The notes beneath the pieces were generated by a model that made no database searches, had not been told where the DNA came from, and saw nothing but the letters and a program-made list of their open reading frames with translations. A stretch of DNA of 64,000 nt, taken from positions 4,503,501 through 4,567,500 of the forward strand of contig NZ_CP083956.1 in the NCBI RefSeq assembly GCF_006442795.2. The letters are read 5' to 3'. How positions within the stretch are numbered: position 1 is the first letter of the stretch; each line of letters starts with the position of its first letter. This document shows positions 7,769-16,049 of the stretch, in pieces. A program made the translations under genes and the position numbers. This stretch comes from Mesorhizobium sp. B1-1-8. GTDB taxonomy: Bacteria > Pseudomonadota > Alphaproteobacteria > Rhizobiales > Rhizobiaceae.

Positions 7769-9016
7769 ATGACCCGATGGAAATCCGCCACGCTTGCGAC
7801 ACTCGCCAGTCTTGCGGTCGTCTGGCCCGCCGACGGGCTGCCGGCAGGCGGTGTAAACCCCGGGCCGCTATCGCGAGCCGAGGCGTTCGCGCGGGCCGAC
7901 GCGCTGACGGCGCTCGGCCGGCATATGTTCTTCGATCCGGCGTTGTCGGCCTCGGGCAAACAGTCCTGCTCGTCCTGCCATGATCCCAACCATGCCTTTG
8001 GCCCGGCATCCGCCTCGCCGGTCGAGATGGGCGGGCCGAAGCTCGACCGGCCCGGCCTGCGTGCCGTGCCGTCGCTGCGCTACCTGCAGGCCGCTCCCGC
8101 CTTCACCGAGCATTTTTATGATTCCGAGGACGAGGGCGACGAGAGCGTCGACAATGGCCCGACGGGCGGGCTGACCTGGGACGGCCGCGCCGACCACGGC
8201 AAGGACCAGGCCAGTATCCCGCTGCTGTCGCCTTTCGAGATGGGCAACAAGGATGAAGCCGCCGTGGTCTCGGCGCTGCGCAAGGCGCCCTATGCCGAAG
8301 CCTTCAAGGCGGCGTTCGGCGCCGACATCTTCGATCATCCGGAGGATGCGTTCGACGCCGCGGTCGAGGCGCTCGGCACCTTCGAGCAGAGCAGCGCCGA
8401 TTTCTATCCCTATTCCAGCCGCTACGACGCTTTCCTCGCCGGCAAGGCGCAGCTTACCGCGCAGGAGCAGCGCGGCCGCACGCTGTTCGAGGACGAAACC
8501 AAGGGCAATTGCGCCAGCTGCCATCTGAGCGAGCCCGCCAATGACGGCGAGCCGCCGCAATTCACCGATTTCGGCCTGATCGCGATCGCCGTGCCGCGCA
8601 ATCCCGCGATCCAGGCCAATGCCGATCCCAACTATGTCGATCTTGGCCTGTGCGGCCCGCTGCGCACCGACTTCAAGGGCCGCGGCAAATATTGCGGCCT
8701 GTTCAAAACGCCGACGCTGCGCAACGTCGCCTTACGCAAGAGCTTCTTCCACAACGGCCGCTTCCACACGCTGCGCGAGGCTGTCGCCTTCTACGCCAGC
8801 CGCGACACCGATCCCGGCCGCTGGTATCCGAAGAACGCCGACGGCACCATCCGCAAATATGACGATTTGCCCAAGGCTTACTGGCCGAACCTCAACACCG
8901 ATCCGCCCTTCAACGGCAAGAAACCCGGCGACAGGCCGGCACTGACCGACGCCGAGATCGACGACATCGTCGCCTTCCTCGGCACGCTGACGGATGCCGA
9001 CCAGGCGGGGCAGTAG
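7769..9016 (+). CDS. Dihaem cytochrome c peroxidase / MauG family protein
   Basis: 415 residues from the ATG at 7769, which gives an N-terminal export segment (MTRWKSATLATLASLAVVWP). Two c-type haem sites are visible, CSSCH at residues 67-71 and CASCH at 248-252, with the intervening and following segments typical of the CCP/MauG family (FKTPTLRNVALRKSFFHNGRFHTLREAVAFY). Members reduce peroxide or oxidise proteins in the periplasm. An upstream in-frame start at 7697 would add 24 residues ahead of the export signal and is less likely. Divergent from the secreted phosphatase. Confidence 0.9.
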   Translation: MTRWKSATLATLASLAVVWPADGLPAGGVNPGPLSRAEAFARADALTALGRHMFFDPALSASGKQSCSSCHDPNHAFGPASASPVEMGGPKLDRPGLRAVPSLRYLQAAPAFTEHFYDSEDEGDESVDNGPTGGLTWDGRADHGKDQASIPLLSPFEMGNKDEAAVVSALRKAPYAEAFKAAFGADIFDHPEDAFDAAVEALGTFEQSSADFYPYSSRYDAFLAGKAQLTAQEQRGRTLFEDETKGNCASCHLSEPANDGEPPQFTDFGLIAIAVPRNPAIQANADPNYVDLGLCGPLRTDFKGRGKYCGLFKTPTLRNVALRKSFFHNGRFHTLREAVAFYASRDTDPGRWYPKNADGTIRKYDDLPKAYWPNLNTDPPFNGKKPGDRPALTDAEIDDIVAFLGTLTDADQAGQ

Positions 9017-9249
9017 CTCCTCCACGCCGGCCGGAAACCACTCCCGAACAAGCGATTGGCAGCACGCTGACGGTCGACTGAGGCTGCGCGTTCCCACCGC
9101 CGGCTCGCATAGCGACATACCAAATATCCATCAAGCCAGTCTCCTCATGAGCTCTGGACGTCTGAAGCGGGCGCCATATGTGGGCTTGGTTACAGGGCCG
9201 CCAAACGGCGACCGCTATATTAGTTGCTCTTCACAGATGGAGGGCTCGC

Positions 9250-9579
9250 ATGAGGTTCGTCACGGTGCAGGAGCCGCCTCATGACAGCTGGACGGTGTTC
9301 GATACAGGCAACAACTTGCCCGCCGAATATGCCGGCCGCGTGCTCATCGGACTGACTTCGCGCGAAGCCCACTGGTTCGCGGCCGCAGCCAATGATCAAG
9401 CCGCGTGGCCGGAGGGCAATCCGTCCGGCGCGCAGCGGGACCTGGCCGGGCAGAACTTGGTCGATCCGCCAGGAAAAAGCCCACGCGAACAAATGCTTGA
9501 GGTGGCGCGCTGCCGGATCGATTCAACCTTCGGCTCTCGCGGCAAACATCCCCTCACCCCGCCCGCGCGTAGCGGTTGA
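9250..9579 (+). CDS. Small hypothetical protein
   Basis: 109 residues starting at an ATG with GGAGGG five bases upstream. The sequence begins MRFVTVQEPPHDSWTVFDT and contains PAEYAGRVLIGLTSREAHWFAAAANDQ, which has a believable mixed alpha/beta composition; the last ~30 residues look less protein-like and overlap the end of the convergent reductase gene by 26 bp. No family recognised. The N-terminal half is the better supported part. Confidence 0.5.
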   Translation: MRFVTVQEPPHDSWTVFDTGNNLPAEYAGRVLIGLTSREAHWFAAAANDQAAWPEGNPSGAQRDLAGQNLVDPPGKSPREQMLEVARCRIDSTFGSRGKHPLTPPARSG

Positions 9580-10141
9580 CCACCATGCCGCTGGCATAGG
9601 CCTTGGAGCCAAGGAGCTTCAGCCGGGCGAAGCCGCCCTGATCGAAGATGCGGCGGCCGGCGCCGAGCACCGCCGGATTGACGAACAGCTGGAACTCGTC
9701 GACCAGCCCGGCGTTGATCAGCGCCGAGGCGAAGCCGGCGCCACCGAACACGGCGATGTCGCCGCCCTCGCCGGCCTTCAAGGCGTTGACTTCGCGCGGC
9801 AGGTCGCCGCTCGCCACCCTGGTGCGCTCCCAGCGCGAAGCCTTAAGCTTGTCGCTCAGCACCACTTTCTGCACTTCGACGATCCGCTGGGCAAAGGCAT
9901 AGAAGCGATCTGTCGGGTACTTTTTCGCGGCATTGCCCCAGTGGCTGAGGTAGCCCTCCTCGGCCATCTTGCGGCTGAGCAGAATGGTATCGATGGTTTT
10001 AAAGACGGCATTGAAGTCCTGCTTCAATTCGTCGTCCCAGGCGCTGTCGTCGCCCCAATCCCAGAGCTGCCAGCGCTGAGCCCCGTCGGCGCTGACAAAG
10101 CCGTCGACCGACATCTGCATTTGAAGGATGAGCTTTTTCAT
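9554..10141 (-). CDS. Dihydrofolate reductase family protein (RibD C-terminal-like)
   Basis: 195 residues from the ATG at 10141, with GAGGAG upstream. The start MKKLILQMQMSVDGFVSADG, the middle TILLSRKMAEEGY and the end GGDIAVFGGAGFASALINAGLVDEFQLFVNPAVLGAGRRIF are the canonical signatures of the RibD C-terminal / DHFR-fold reductases often annotated YyaP/YwjB-like. They bind NAD(P)H; the physiological substrate is usually unknown. It is divergent from the HxlR regulator at 10241, which likely controls it from the 99-bp shared region. Confidence 0.9.
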   Translation of the reverse strand: MKKLILQMQMSVDGFVSADGAQRWQLWDWGDDSAWDDELKQDFNAVFKTIDTILLSRKMAEEGYLSHWGNAAKKYPTDRFYAFAQRIVEVQKVVLSDKLKASRWERTRVASGDLPREVNALKAGEGGDIAVFGGAGFASALINAGLVDEFQLFVNPAVLGAGRRIFDQGGFARLKLLGSKAYASGMVVNRYARAG

Positions 10142-10240
10142 CTTGGGTCTCCTCTCGGCTAACGATTTACTTTCTAAACCATTTGACCCGGCAAGAAGAA
10201 TGATGTCAATAGTAAAGTGATTTAAAAATGGAACCATTCT

Positions 10241-10657
10241 ATGTCGACCAAGGGAAAATCCGGCTGCCCGGTCAATCTGTCGCTGGAATTGCTCGGCGAC
10301 CGCTGGACGCTGCTGATCATCCGCGACCTGGTCTTCGCCGGGAAAAAGCATTTTCGCGAATTCCTGCAGTCCGACGAAGGCATCTCGTCGCGCACGCTGG
10401 CCGAGCGGCTGCAGACGCTCGTCGACGAAGGCATCCTTACCCGCAGCGACGACCCGAGCCACGGACTGAAGGCGATCTACCGGCTGACCGAGGCCGGCAT
10501 CGACCTGCTGCCGGTGCTTGCCACGCTCGGCGCCTGGGGCAGTAAATATCGCGAAGCCGACGACGATCTCGCGCGGATCGCCAATGAGCTCGCGGCAGGC
10601 GGCGAGCGGGCGCTGCAGCGCATGAAAAAGAAGCTAAGGGCGGAGCATATCGGCTAG
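10241..10657 (+). CDS. HxlR family winged-helix regulator
   Basis: 138 residues with the HxlR pattern: a Cys near the N terminus (SGCPVNLSLELLGDRWTLLIIRDL), the recognition region KHFREFLQSDEGISSRTLAERLQTLVDEGIL, and the wing YRLTEAGIDLLPVL. Such proteins bind short promoters of divergent genes and often sense redox or electrophilic compounds. The divergent DHFR-like reductase gene, sharing an AT-richer 99-bp intergenic region, is the probable target. Confidence 0.92.
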   Translation: MSTKGKSGCPVNLSLELLGDRWTLLIIRDLVFAGKKHFREFLQSDEGISSRTLAERLQTLVDEGILTRSDDPSHGLKAIYRLTEAGIDLLPVLATLGAWGSKYREADDDLARIANELAAGGERALQRMKKKLRAEHIG

Positions 10658-10807
10658 CATGGACGCTGGGCGACGCTTCCGTCGCCGGCTCTCTAGGGCG
10701 AAGGATCGCGGCGTTGCAGGCCTTCCCTGTCAGGAGATTTCACCGTCCCGTTTCCGCCTGCGCCTCCCTGCGCTAGGCTAGCGCCAGCCGCAACAGGATC
10801 ATCCGTC

Positions 10808-11530
10808 ATGATTGTCCAGGCCTGCATCAACGGCGCGCGCCCCGCCGATTTCCACCCTGCCCTGCCGCTCGATGCGCAGGCCATGGCGCGCGATGGCACG
10901 GCTTCGATCGCGGCCGGTGCTGCCGAACTGCATGTCCATGCGCGCGGCGCCGACCGACAGGAGAGCCTCGCGCCGGAAGCGATGGACCGGACGGTGCACG
11001 CCCTGCGCCGCGCTTGCCCGGGCACGCTGGTCGGCGTTTCCACCGGCGCCTGGATCGAGAAGGACGACAGGCGCACGCTCGCCGCCATCGCCGGCTGGCG
11101 CGAATTGCCGGACTATGCATCGGTCAATCTCAGCGAGGCCGCTGCGCCCGAGGTGATGGAGGTCCTGCGCGGCCGCGGCGTCGGCGTCGAGGCCGGGCTC
11201 GCCTCGATCGGCGATGCGCTCAGGCTGGCCGGCCTCGACCATGGCGGTCGGGTGCTGCGCGTGCTGATCGAGATATCCGAGCAGGAACTGGACGAGGCGT
11301 TCGCCCTAGCCGACGGCATCGAGCAAGTGCTGGAGCGCGCCGGCATCAGGCGTCCGGTCCTGCTGCACGGCGAAAACGCCACCGTGTGGCCCTTCGTCGA
11401 ACGGGCGGCGGCGCGGCGTTTTTCAACCCGCGTAGGGCTGGAGGACGGCAAGGAACTGCCGGATGGGAGCGTGGCGGCGGACAATGCCGCGCTGGTCGCG
11501 GCCGCGGTGGGGATTTATCGCCGGGCTTAG
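10808..11530 (+). CDS. Beta-keto acid cleavage enzyme (BKACE, DUF849) family protein
   Basis: 240 residues. BKACE enzymes condense a beta-keto acid with acetyl-CoA and split it to acetoacetate and a new acyl-CoA. The zinc ligands are visible as ELHVHAR (HxH, residues ~41-43) and LHGEN near residue 190, with the TIM-barrel start IVQACINGAR. The protein is shorter than most members (~270-310 residues), having compact loops. It stands alone between a reductase/regulator pair and thuB, so the substrate cannot be inferred from neighbours. Confidence 0.85.
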   Translation: MIVQACINGARPADFHPALPLDAQAMARDGTASIAAGAAELHVHARGADRQESLAPEAMDRTVHALRRACPGTLVGVSTGAWIEKDDRRTLAAIAGWRELPDYASVNLSEAAAPEVMEVLRGRGVGVEAGLASIGDALRLAGLDHGGRVLRVLIEISEQELDEAFALADGIEQVLERAGIRRPVLLHGENATVWPFVERAAARRFSTRVGLEDGKELPDGSVAADNAALVAAAVGIYRRA

Positions 11531-11576
11531 TTCCTCGCCCCCGCGAATGTGGCTCCGGCGGACGCGAGGAAACGCG

Positions 11577-12635
11577 CTACTGCGTGTCCGCGTTGGCCCG
11601 CAGCTCCGCGCGCTTCTCGTCCGAGACCACAGCAAGATCGAGCACTTTCTGCAAACCCGCCGCGTGCCGGAAGGTCGGCTCGGTCTGCATGCCGCTGCCG
11701 ACGGCATCGACGAAGCGCTGGTAGTTGGTCGGCGCCGTGCCGGCGTCGAGCACTTCCCATCTGGCGTTCTCGACATTTTCGCCGACGCAGGCCTTCAGCG
11801 CCGAGCCATCGAGATTGTGCACTACCTCGATGCCGCCCTTGTCGCCATAGATGCGCAGCCTGAGCTCGTTGATGTGGCCGGTCGCCCAGCGGCTGGCATG
11901 CACCACGCCGAAGGCGCCGTTGGCGAAATCGAGCGTCATGGCGAAGCTGTCATTGGCATCGAGCTCATATTCGCCGATGCGGTTGCCCGGCGCCTTGTCG
12001 AAGGCGCGCAGCCGGCAGAAAACATGGTCGATGTCGAGCGCGGCGCCATAGCTGGCAAAATCGAGGATGTGGATGCCGACATCGCCGAGCACGCCGTTCG
12101 AGCCATGGCCGCGCGACAGCCGCCACAGCCATTTCGGATCGCTGCGCCAGTCGCCCCAGAACTTCGACACCAACCAGCTCTGCAGGTAGGAGGCCTCGAC
12201 ATGGCGCACCGTGCCGATCTCGCCGGCCTGCACCATCTGACGCGCCCTCTGCAGCGCGGCCACGTTGCGATAGGTGAGGTTGACCATGTTGACGACGCCG
12301 GCGGCTTCCGCGGCATCGGCCATCTCGCTTGCCTTGCCGAAATTCTCGGCCAGCGGCTTTTCGCAGAGCACCGGCTTGCCGGCGGCGACCAAAGCCATGG
12401 TGGTCGGGTGGTGGATACGGTCGGGCGTGACATTGGCGACCGCGTCGAAACCGCCCCAGTCGAGCGCCGCTTCCAGCGAGGTGAAGCGTTGCGGGATCTT
12501 GTAGGCGTCGGCGTATTCGCCGACGCGCGCCGGATCGACGTCGACGGCGCCGACAATGTCGACGCTCTCGATGGCGCCGAAGCGGCGGGCATGCTCCTGC
12601 GCCATCCAGCCGGTACCCAGTATCAAAAGCCGCAT
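11577..12635 (-). CDS. thuB: Gfo/Idh/MocA family oxidoreductase, ThuB-like
   Basis: 352 residues. The N-terminal Rossmann motif LLILGTGWMAQEHARRFG, the EKP motif in VLCEKPLAEN and the C-terminal alpha/beta domain mark a Gfo/Idh/MocA NAD(P)-dependent sugar dehydrogenase. The start is the ATG at 12635 (GGAG seven bases before) rather than a TTG four codons upstream. It lies 85 bp downstream of a thuA gene on the same strand. In Sinorhizobium and Agrobacterium, thuA and thuB act together in trehalose and related disaccharide catabolism through 3-keto sugars. The ThuB name is inferred from this pairing. Confidence 0.78.
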   Translation of the reverse strand: MRLLILGTGWMAQEHARRFGAIESVDIVGAVDVDPARVGEYADAYKIPQRFTSLEAALDWGGFDAVANVTPDRIHHPTTMALVAAGKPVLCEKPLAENFGKASEMADAAEAAGVVNMVNLTYRNVAALQRARQMVQAGEIGTVRHVEASYLQSWLVSKFWGDWRSDPKWLWRLSRGHGSNGVLGDVGIHILDFASYGAALDIDHVFCRLRAFDKAPGNRIGEYELDANDSFAMTLDFANGAFGVVHASRWATGHINELRLRIYGDKGGIEVVHNLDGSALKACVGENVENARWEVLDAGTAPTNYQRFVDAVGSGMQTEPTFRHAAGLQKVLDLAVVSDEKRAELRANADTQ

Positions 12636-12720
12636 CTTATGCTCCAAGCGAATTGGTTCGATTCAATAATATGCCATGTTGTCTAAGCGTTATTTTGGCG
12701 CAATTCCAGACGGAATGCTT

Positions 12721-13506
12721 TTAGCGGAAGCCGGCCTCGCCCGGCTCATGCAGCTTGCCGCCGCGCTCGACGATCGGCTCCAGCGCCTTGTCGACCGGCA
12801 CGTTCGGCGCCTCGAGGATGGCGGGCTTCGAGCCTTGCGGGTTATGGGCCCATTTCACCGCGTTGCGCAGCACTTGTTGCACGGTGGCGTCATGATAGGT
12901 CGGATAGGTTTCGTGGCCGGGCCGGAAATAGAAGACGTTGCCGGCGCCGCGCCGGTAGGTGAGCCCGGAGCGGAAAACCTCGCCGCCCTGGAACCACGAG
13001 ATAAAGACCGTTTCCAGCGGCTCGGGCACGGCGAACTGCTCGCCATACATCTCCTCGTATTCGATCTCGAAGAACTCGCCGATGCCTTCGGCGATCGGGT
13101 GGCTAGGGCTCGTCACCCACAGCCGCTCGCGCTCGCCGGCTTCGCGCCATTTCAGCGTGCAGGGCGTGCCCATCAGCCGCTTGAAGATTTTCGAGAAATG
13201 GCCGGAGTGGAGCACGATCAGCCCCATGCCTTCGAAGACGCGGCGGGCGACACGCTCGACCACTTCGTCGGCCACCGCGCCGTGATCTTTGTGGCCCCAC
13301 CAGACCAGCACGTCGGTTTCGGCAAGGCGGGATTCGGGCAGGCCGTGCTCGGGCTGCTCCAGCGTCGCGATCGAGGCGGAGATCGCGTTGTCGGCGGCGA
13401 GCGCGTTGGCGATGGTGGCGTGCATGCCTTCGGGATAGATTGAGGCGACCACCTTGTTGGTCCGCTCATGAATGTTCTCGCCCCAGACGACAGCGCGTAT
13501 TGTCAT
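12721..13506 (-). CDS. thuA: ThuA family protein (trehalose/disaccharide utilisation)
   Basis: 261 residues from the ATG at 13506 (GAGG six bases upstream), beginning [17 protein letters not shown], close to what I remember of rhizobial ThuA proteins. The class-I glutamine amidotransferase-like fold segments [21 protein letters not shown] and [19 protein letters not shown] are present. ThuA works with ThuB in oxidation of disaccharides to 3-keto forms. The thuEFGK transport genes known next to it in Sinorhizobium are not here, so either uptake is encoded elsewhere or this pair uses another sugar. Confidence 0.85.
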   Translation of the reverse strand: MTIRAVVWGENIHERTNKVVASIYPEGMHATIANALAADNAISASIATLEQPEHGLPESRLAETDVLVWWGHKDHGAVADEVVERVARRVFEGMGLIVLHSGHFSKIFKRLMGTPCTLKWREAGERERLWVTSPSHPIAEGIGEFFEIEYEEMYGEQFAVPEPLETVFISWFQGGEVFRSGLTYRRGAGNVFYFRPGHETYPTYHDATVQQVLRNAVKWAHNPQGSKPAILEAPNVPVDKALEPIVERGGKLHEPGEAGFR

Positions 13507-13781
13507 GATATCCTCGTGATGATTGAGAGCCGGAGCCGCCCCGCCGTCATACATAGAGCCTTCGGTGCGTATTGAAAGCGGTTTTGCGGGTGGTTTGGCG
13601 AATGCTTCGCAGCACCGTCGCAGCAGCGGCAGCCCTTTGAGATGTCCGGCAGGACAGAGGGATACCTCGCGCCGGCATCAGATCGAAGACCGACCTTCAA
13701 ACAAAGACATAGGCCCGTATTCTCCCACCCCGATTCAACCTCCACCCATTGGCAATAGCCGCATCCCGTGCACAATGGGCC

Positions 13782-14537
13782 ATGGGCGAGGTGCTGACAG
13801 GGGTGGCGATCTTTGTCTGTCTGGCCGGGGCGGCGCTGGTCAGCCTGGTGATCTACGATCGTTTCCCCGAGCATCACCGCCAGGAAGACACCAACGCCGT
13901 GGTGCGGCTGGCAGCCAACTTGTTCGTGGTGATGTCTTCGCTTGTGCTGGGCCTGATGATCAATTCGGCCAAGAACACGTTCGAAACCATCGACCACAAC
14001 GTCCATTCTTTCGCCACGCAACTGATCATTCTTGATCGTGCGCTCAGGCAATACGGGCCGGAGACGGCGCCGGCGCGCGCGTCGCTCAACGCCTATCTGC
14101 AGCGGCTGGTTGACGCCACCTCGCCGGTCCAGAAGACGCCGGCGGTCGCTAACAGGCTCTCGGAGCTTCTGCTCAACAAGGTCGGCGACGAGCTGGCGGA
14201 ACTGACGCCGCCCGAGGCCAAGCACGCGGCGGCGCTGCAGGGCGCTATGCAGCAGCTGCAGAGAGTGATCGAGCAGCGGTGGGTGCTGGTCGAACAGTCC
14301 GACGGCATCATCCCGGTGCCGCTGATCGCGCTGCTGGTCGCCTGGCTGACGCTGATCTTCGCCAGCTTCGGCTTCCGGGCACCGCGCAACGGCACGGTTG
14401 TCGGCACCTTCATCGTCTCGGGCGCGCTGGCCGCCTCGGCGATTTATCTGATCCTTGACATGGATACGCCCTTCTCCGGTCCGATCCAGGTCTCGCCGGC
14501 GCCGCTGCAAAGGGCGCTGGCGGAACTGAAGCAGTGA
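13782..14537 (+). CDS. DUF4239 / bestrophin-like domain membrane protein
   Basis: 251 residues from the ATG at 13782 (a TTG 33 bp upstream is in frame). Four hydrophobic segments are visible: residues ~4-22 (GVAIFVCLAGAALVSLVIY), ~40-57, ~170-190 (VPLIALLVAWLTLIFASFGF) and ~200-218, with a long helical loop between the second and third. This two-plus-two layout with the QEDTNAVVRL motif matches the DUF4239 family, distantly related to bestrophin channels. No ribosome site supports the start strongly, so the N terminus is uncertain. Convergent with the glycosyltransferase. Confidence 0.75.
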   Translation: MGEVLTGVAIFVCLAGAALVSLVIYDRFPEHHRQEDTNAVVRLAANLFVVMSSLVLGLMINSAKNTFETIDHNVHSFATQLIILDRALRQYGPETAPARASLNAYLQRLVDATSPVQKTPAVANRLSELLLNKVGDELAELTPPEAKHAAALQGAMQQLQRVIEQRWVLVEQSDGIIPVPLIALLVAWLTLIFASFGFRAPRNGTVVGTFIVSGALAASAIYLILDMDTPFSGPIQVSPAPLQRALAELKQ

Positions 14538-14539
14538 GA

Positions 14540-15787
14540 TCAATGCGCGCGGCGACCCAACTCGCCGAGCAGGAATCTCGCCGCCACCTCGGCGCCGTCG
14601 CTGCGGACCTTGGCGGCGACCGCGGTTGCGCGGGCGCGGGTTTCAGGGGCCAGCGCCGTCTCCAGCGCCGCCGACAATGATTGCGCGGTCGGCGTCGGGC
14701 CGTCATGCGCGGCGCCTATGCCAAGGGCTGCAACGCGGCCGGCCCAATAGGGTTGATCGCCGATCTGCGGCACCACCACCTGCGGCGCCCCTGCCCGCGC
14801 GACGGCAATTGTCGTGCCGGCGCCGCCATGGTGTATGGCAGTGGCCATGCGGCGAAACAACGCCTGCTGGTTGACTTCGCCGACAGCAAAACAATCGTCC
14901 CAGTCGTCGATCGGCACGAGTTCGGCCCAGCCACGGGCGATGACGATGCGCCGGCCGTGGGCGCGGATCGCCTCGATGGCCGCGCGCGCCGCCTCCTTGG
15001 CGACGGCGATGGAGCCGAAGCCGGCATAAACCGGCGGTGCCCCGGCAGCGAGGAACGCTTCCAGCGCCGCCGGAAGCGGCCGCTCGTCCGGCAGGATCAA
15101 GGCGCCGGTCTGCACGGCCTCGATCAGGTCCGAAGGTTGCCAGGGACCCAGCGTCGGGTCGCAGGCAAGCAGCACGGGATCGCCGAAGACATAGCCGCGA
15201 ACATTGTCCAGCGGCGGCAAGCCGAGCGATGCGCGATGGCCATTGATCGCGCCGCCGAACAGGGCGTTCTTGGTCGCGATGTCGAAGTCCCACAGTGCGC
15301 GGTTGTCGGTCACATCAGGCGGAAGCGGATAGCCGGGATATTGATGCGGCCGGTTGTGCGCCGACGGCAGCCAGATCGGGCAGAACGTGCCCAGCATGTA
15401 GCGGATGCCCTTTTGCTCGGCGACCAGCCGCGCCGCGGCGCAAGACGGAAACAGGCCGAACGCCACCACGGCGTCGCAGCCATCGGCGGCGGTCGTTAGC
15501 ACATCGTATTGGCGCGCGACAATCTCGGCCGCCTGGGTGGAGATCAGCTTGGCCACGTCCTCCGGCGACGACACAGATCTTCGCCGCACCATCTCCTTGG
15601 CCCATTCGCGCACTGACGCGAAGGCGGGCACCAGCGGCACGCCGGCACGGGCAAAAAGTGCGGCGAACTCCTCGTCGCCCGGCGCGCCTACCCGTACCTC
15701 GACGCCGAGCGCCTGCAACGCTGCGCCCAGCGCCGCCAATGGCTCGACGTCGCCGCGCGAGCCGTAAGTCGACAGCAAAATCCGCAT
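14540..15787 (-). CDS. GT1/UGT-type glycosyltransferase
   Basis: 415 residues from the ATG at 15787, preceded by AAGGGAG. The N terminus MRILLSTYGSRGDVEPLAAL is diagnostic of the bacterial GT1 group (macrolide and glycopeptide glycosyltransferases, sterol glucosyltransferases), and the C-terminal nucleotide-sugar site is AIHHGGAGTTIAVARAGAPQ followed by VVVPQIGDQPYWAGRV. It probably transfers a sugar to a lipid or small-molecule acceptor at the cytoplasmic face. No acceptor-synthesis gene is adjacent, so its product is unknown. Confidence 0.88.
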   Translation of the reverse strand: MRILLSTYGSRGDVEPLAALGAALQALGVEVRVGAPGDEEFAALFARAGVPLVPAFASVREWAKEMVRRRSVSSPEDVAKLISTQAAEIVARQYDVLTTAADGCDAVVAFGLFPSCAAARLVAEQKGIRYMLGTFCPIWLPSAHNRPHQYPGYPLPPDVTDNRALWDFDIATKNALFGGAINGHRASLGLPPLDNVRGYVFGDPVLLACDPTLGPWQPSDLIEAVQTGALILPDERPLPAALEAFLAAGAPPVYAGFGSIAVAKEAARAAIEAIRAHGRRIVIARGWAELVPIDDWDDCFAVGEVNQQALFRRMATAIHHGGAGTTIAVARAGAPQVVVPQIGDQPYWAGRVAALGIGAAHDGPTPTAQSLSAALETALAPETRARATAVAAKVRSDGAEVAARFLLGELGRRAH

Positions 15788-16049
15788 TCGGAAGCTCCCT
15801 TTCCTTAAAAATGAGGCCAAGGGCAGCGTTCATACGGCATGGGCGGGGTCTTGCCGCAAGTCCGGGGCGCGCCATATATACTTTCCGGGAGGGGACGTTT
15901 TCACCGCGCGTTTCCCTGAGGTTTGCTAGGCCGCAGCCATGCTGAGCCAAAATGCGCGCTGGTCAGGCCGGCGCCCGCGGCACCGGGAGCGGTCTGTTCG
16001 GATCGAAGGCAGCGGCAACCGGCAGACCCAATGCTGCCGGATCGAGGGG

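Noticed and set aside
11463..12686. A 407-codon plus-strand frame opposite thuB
   Set aside because: Antisense to a Gfo/Idh/MocA gene with Rossmann and EKP motifs; no ribosome site or recognisable domain.
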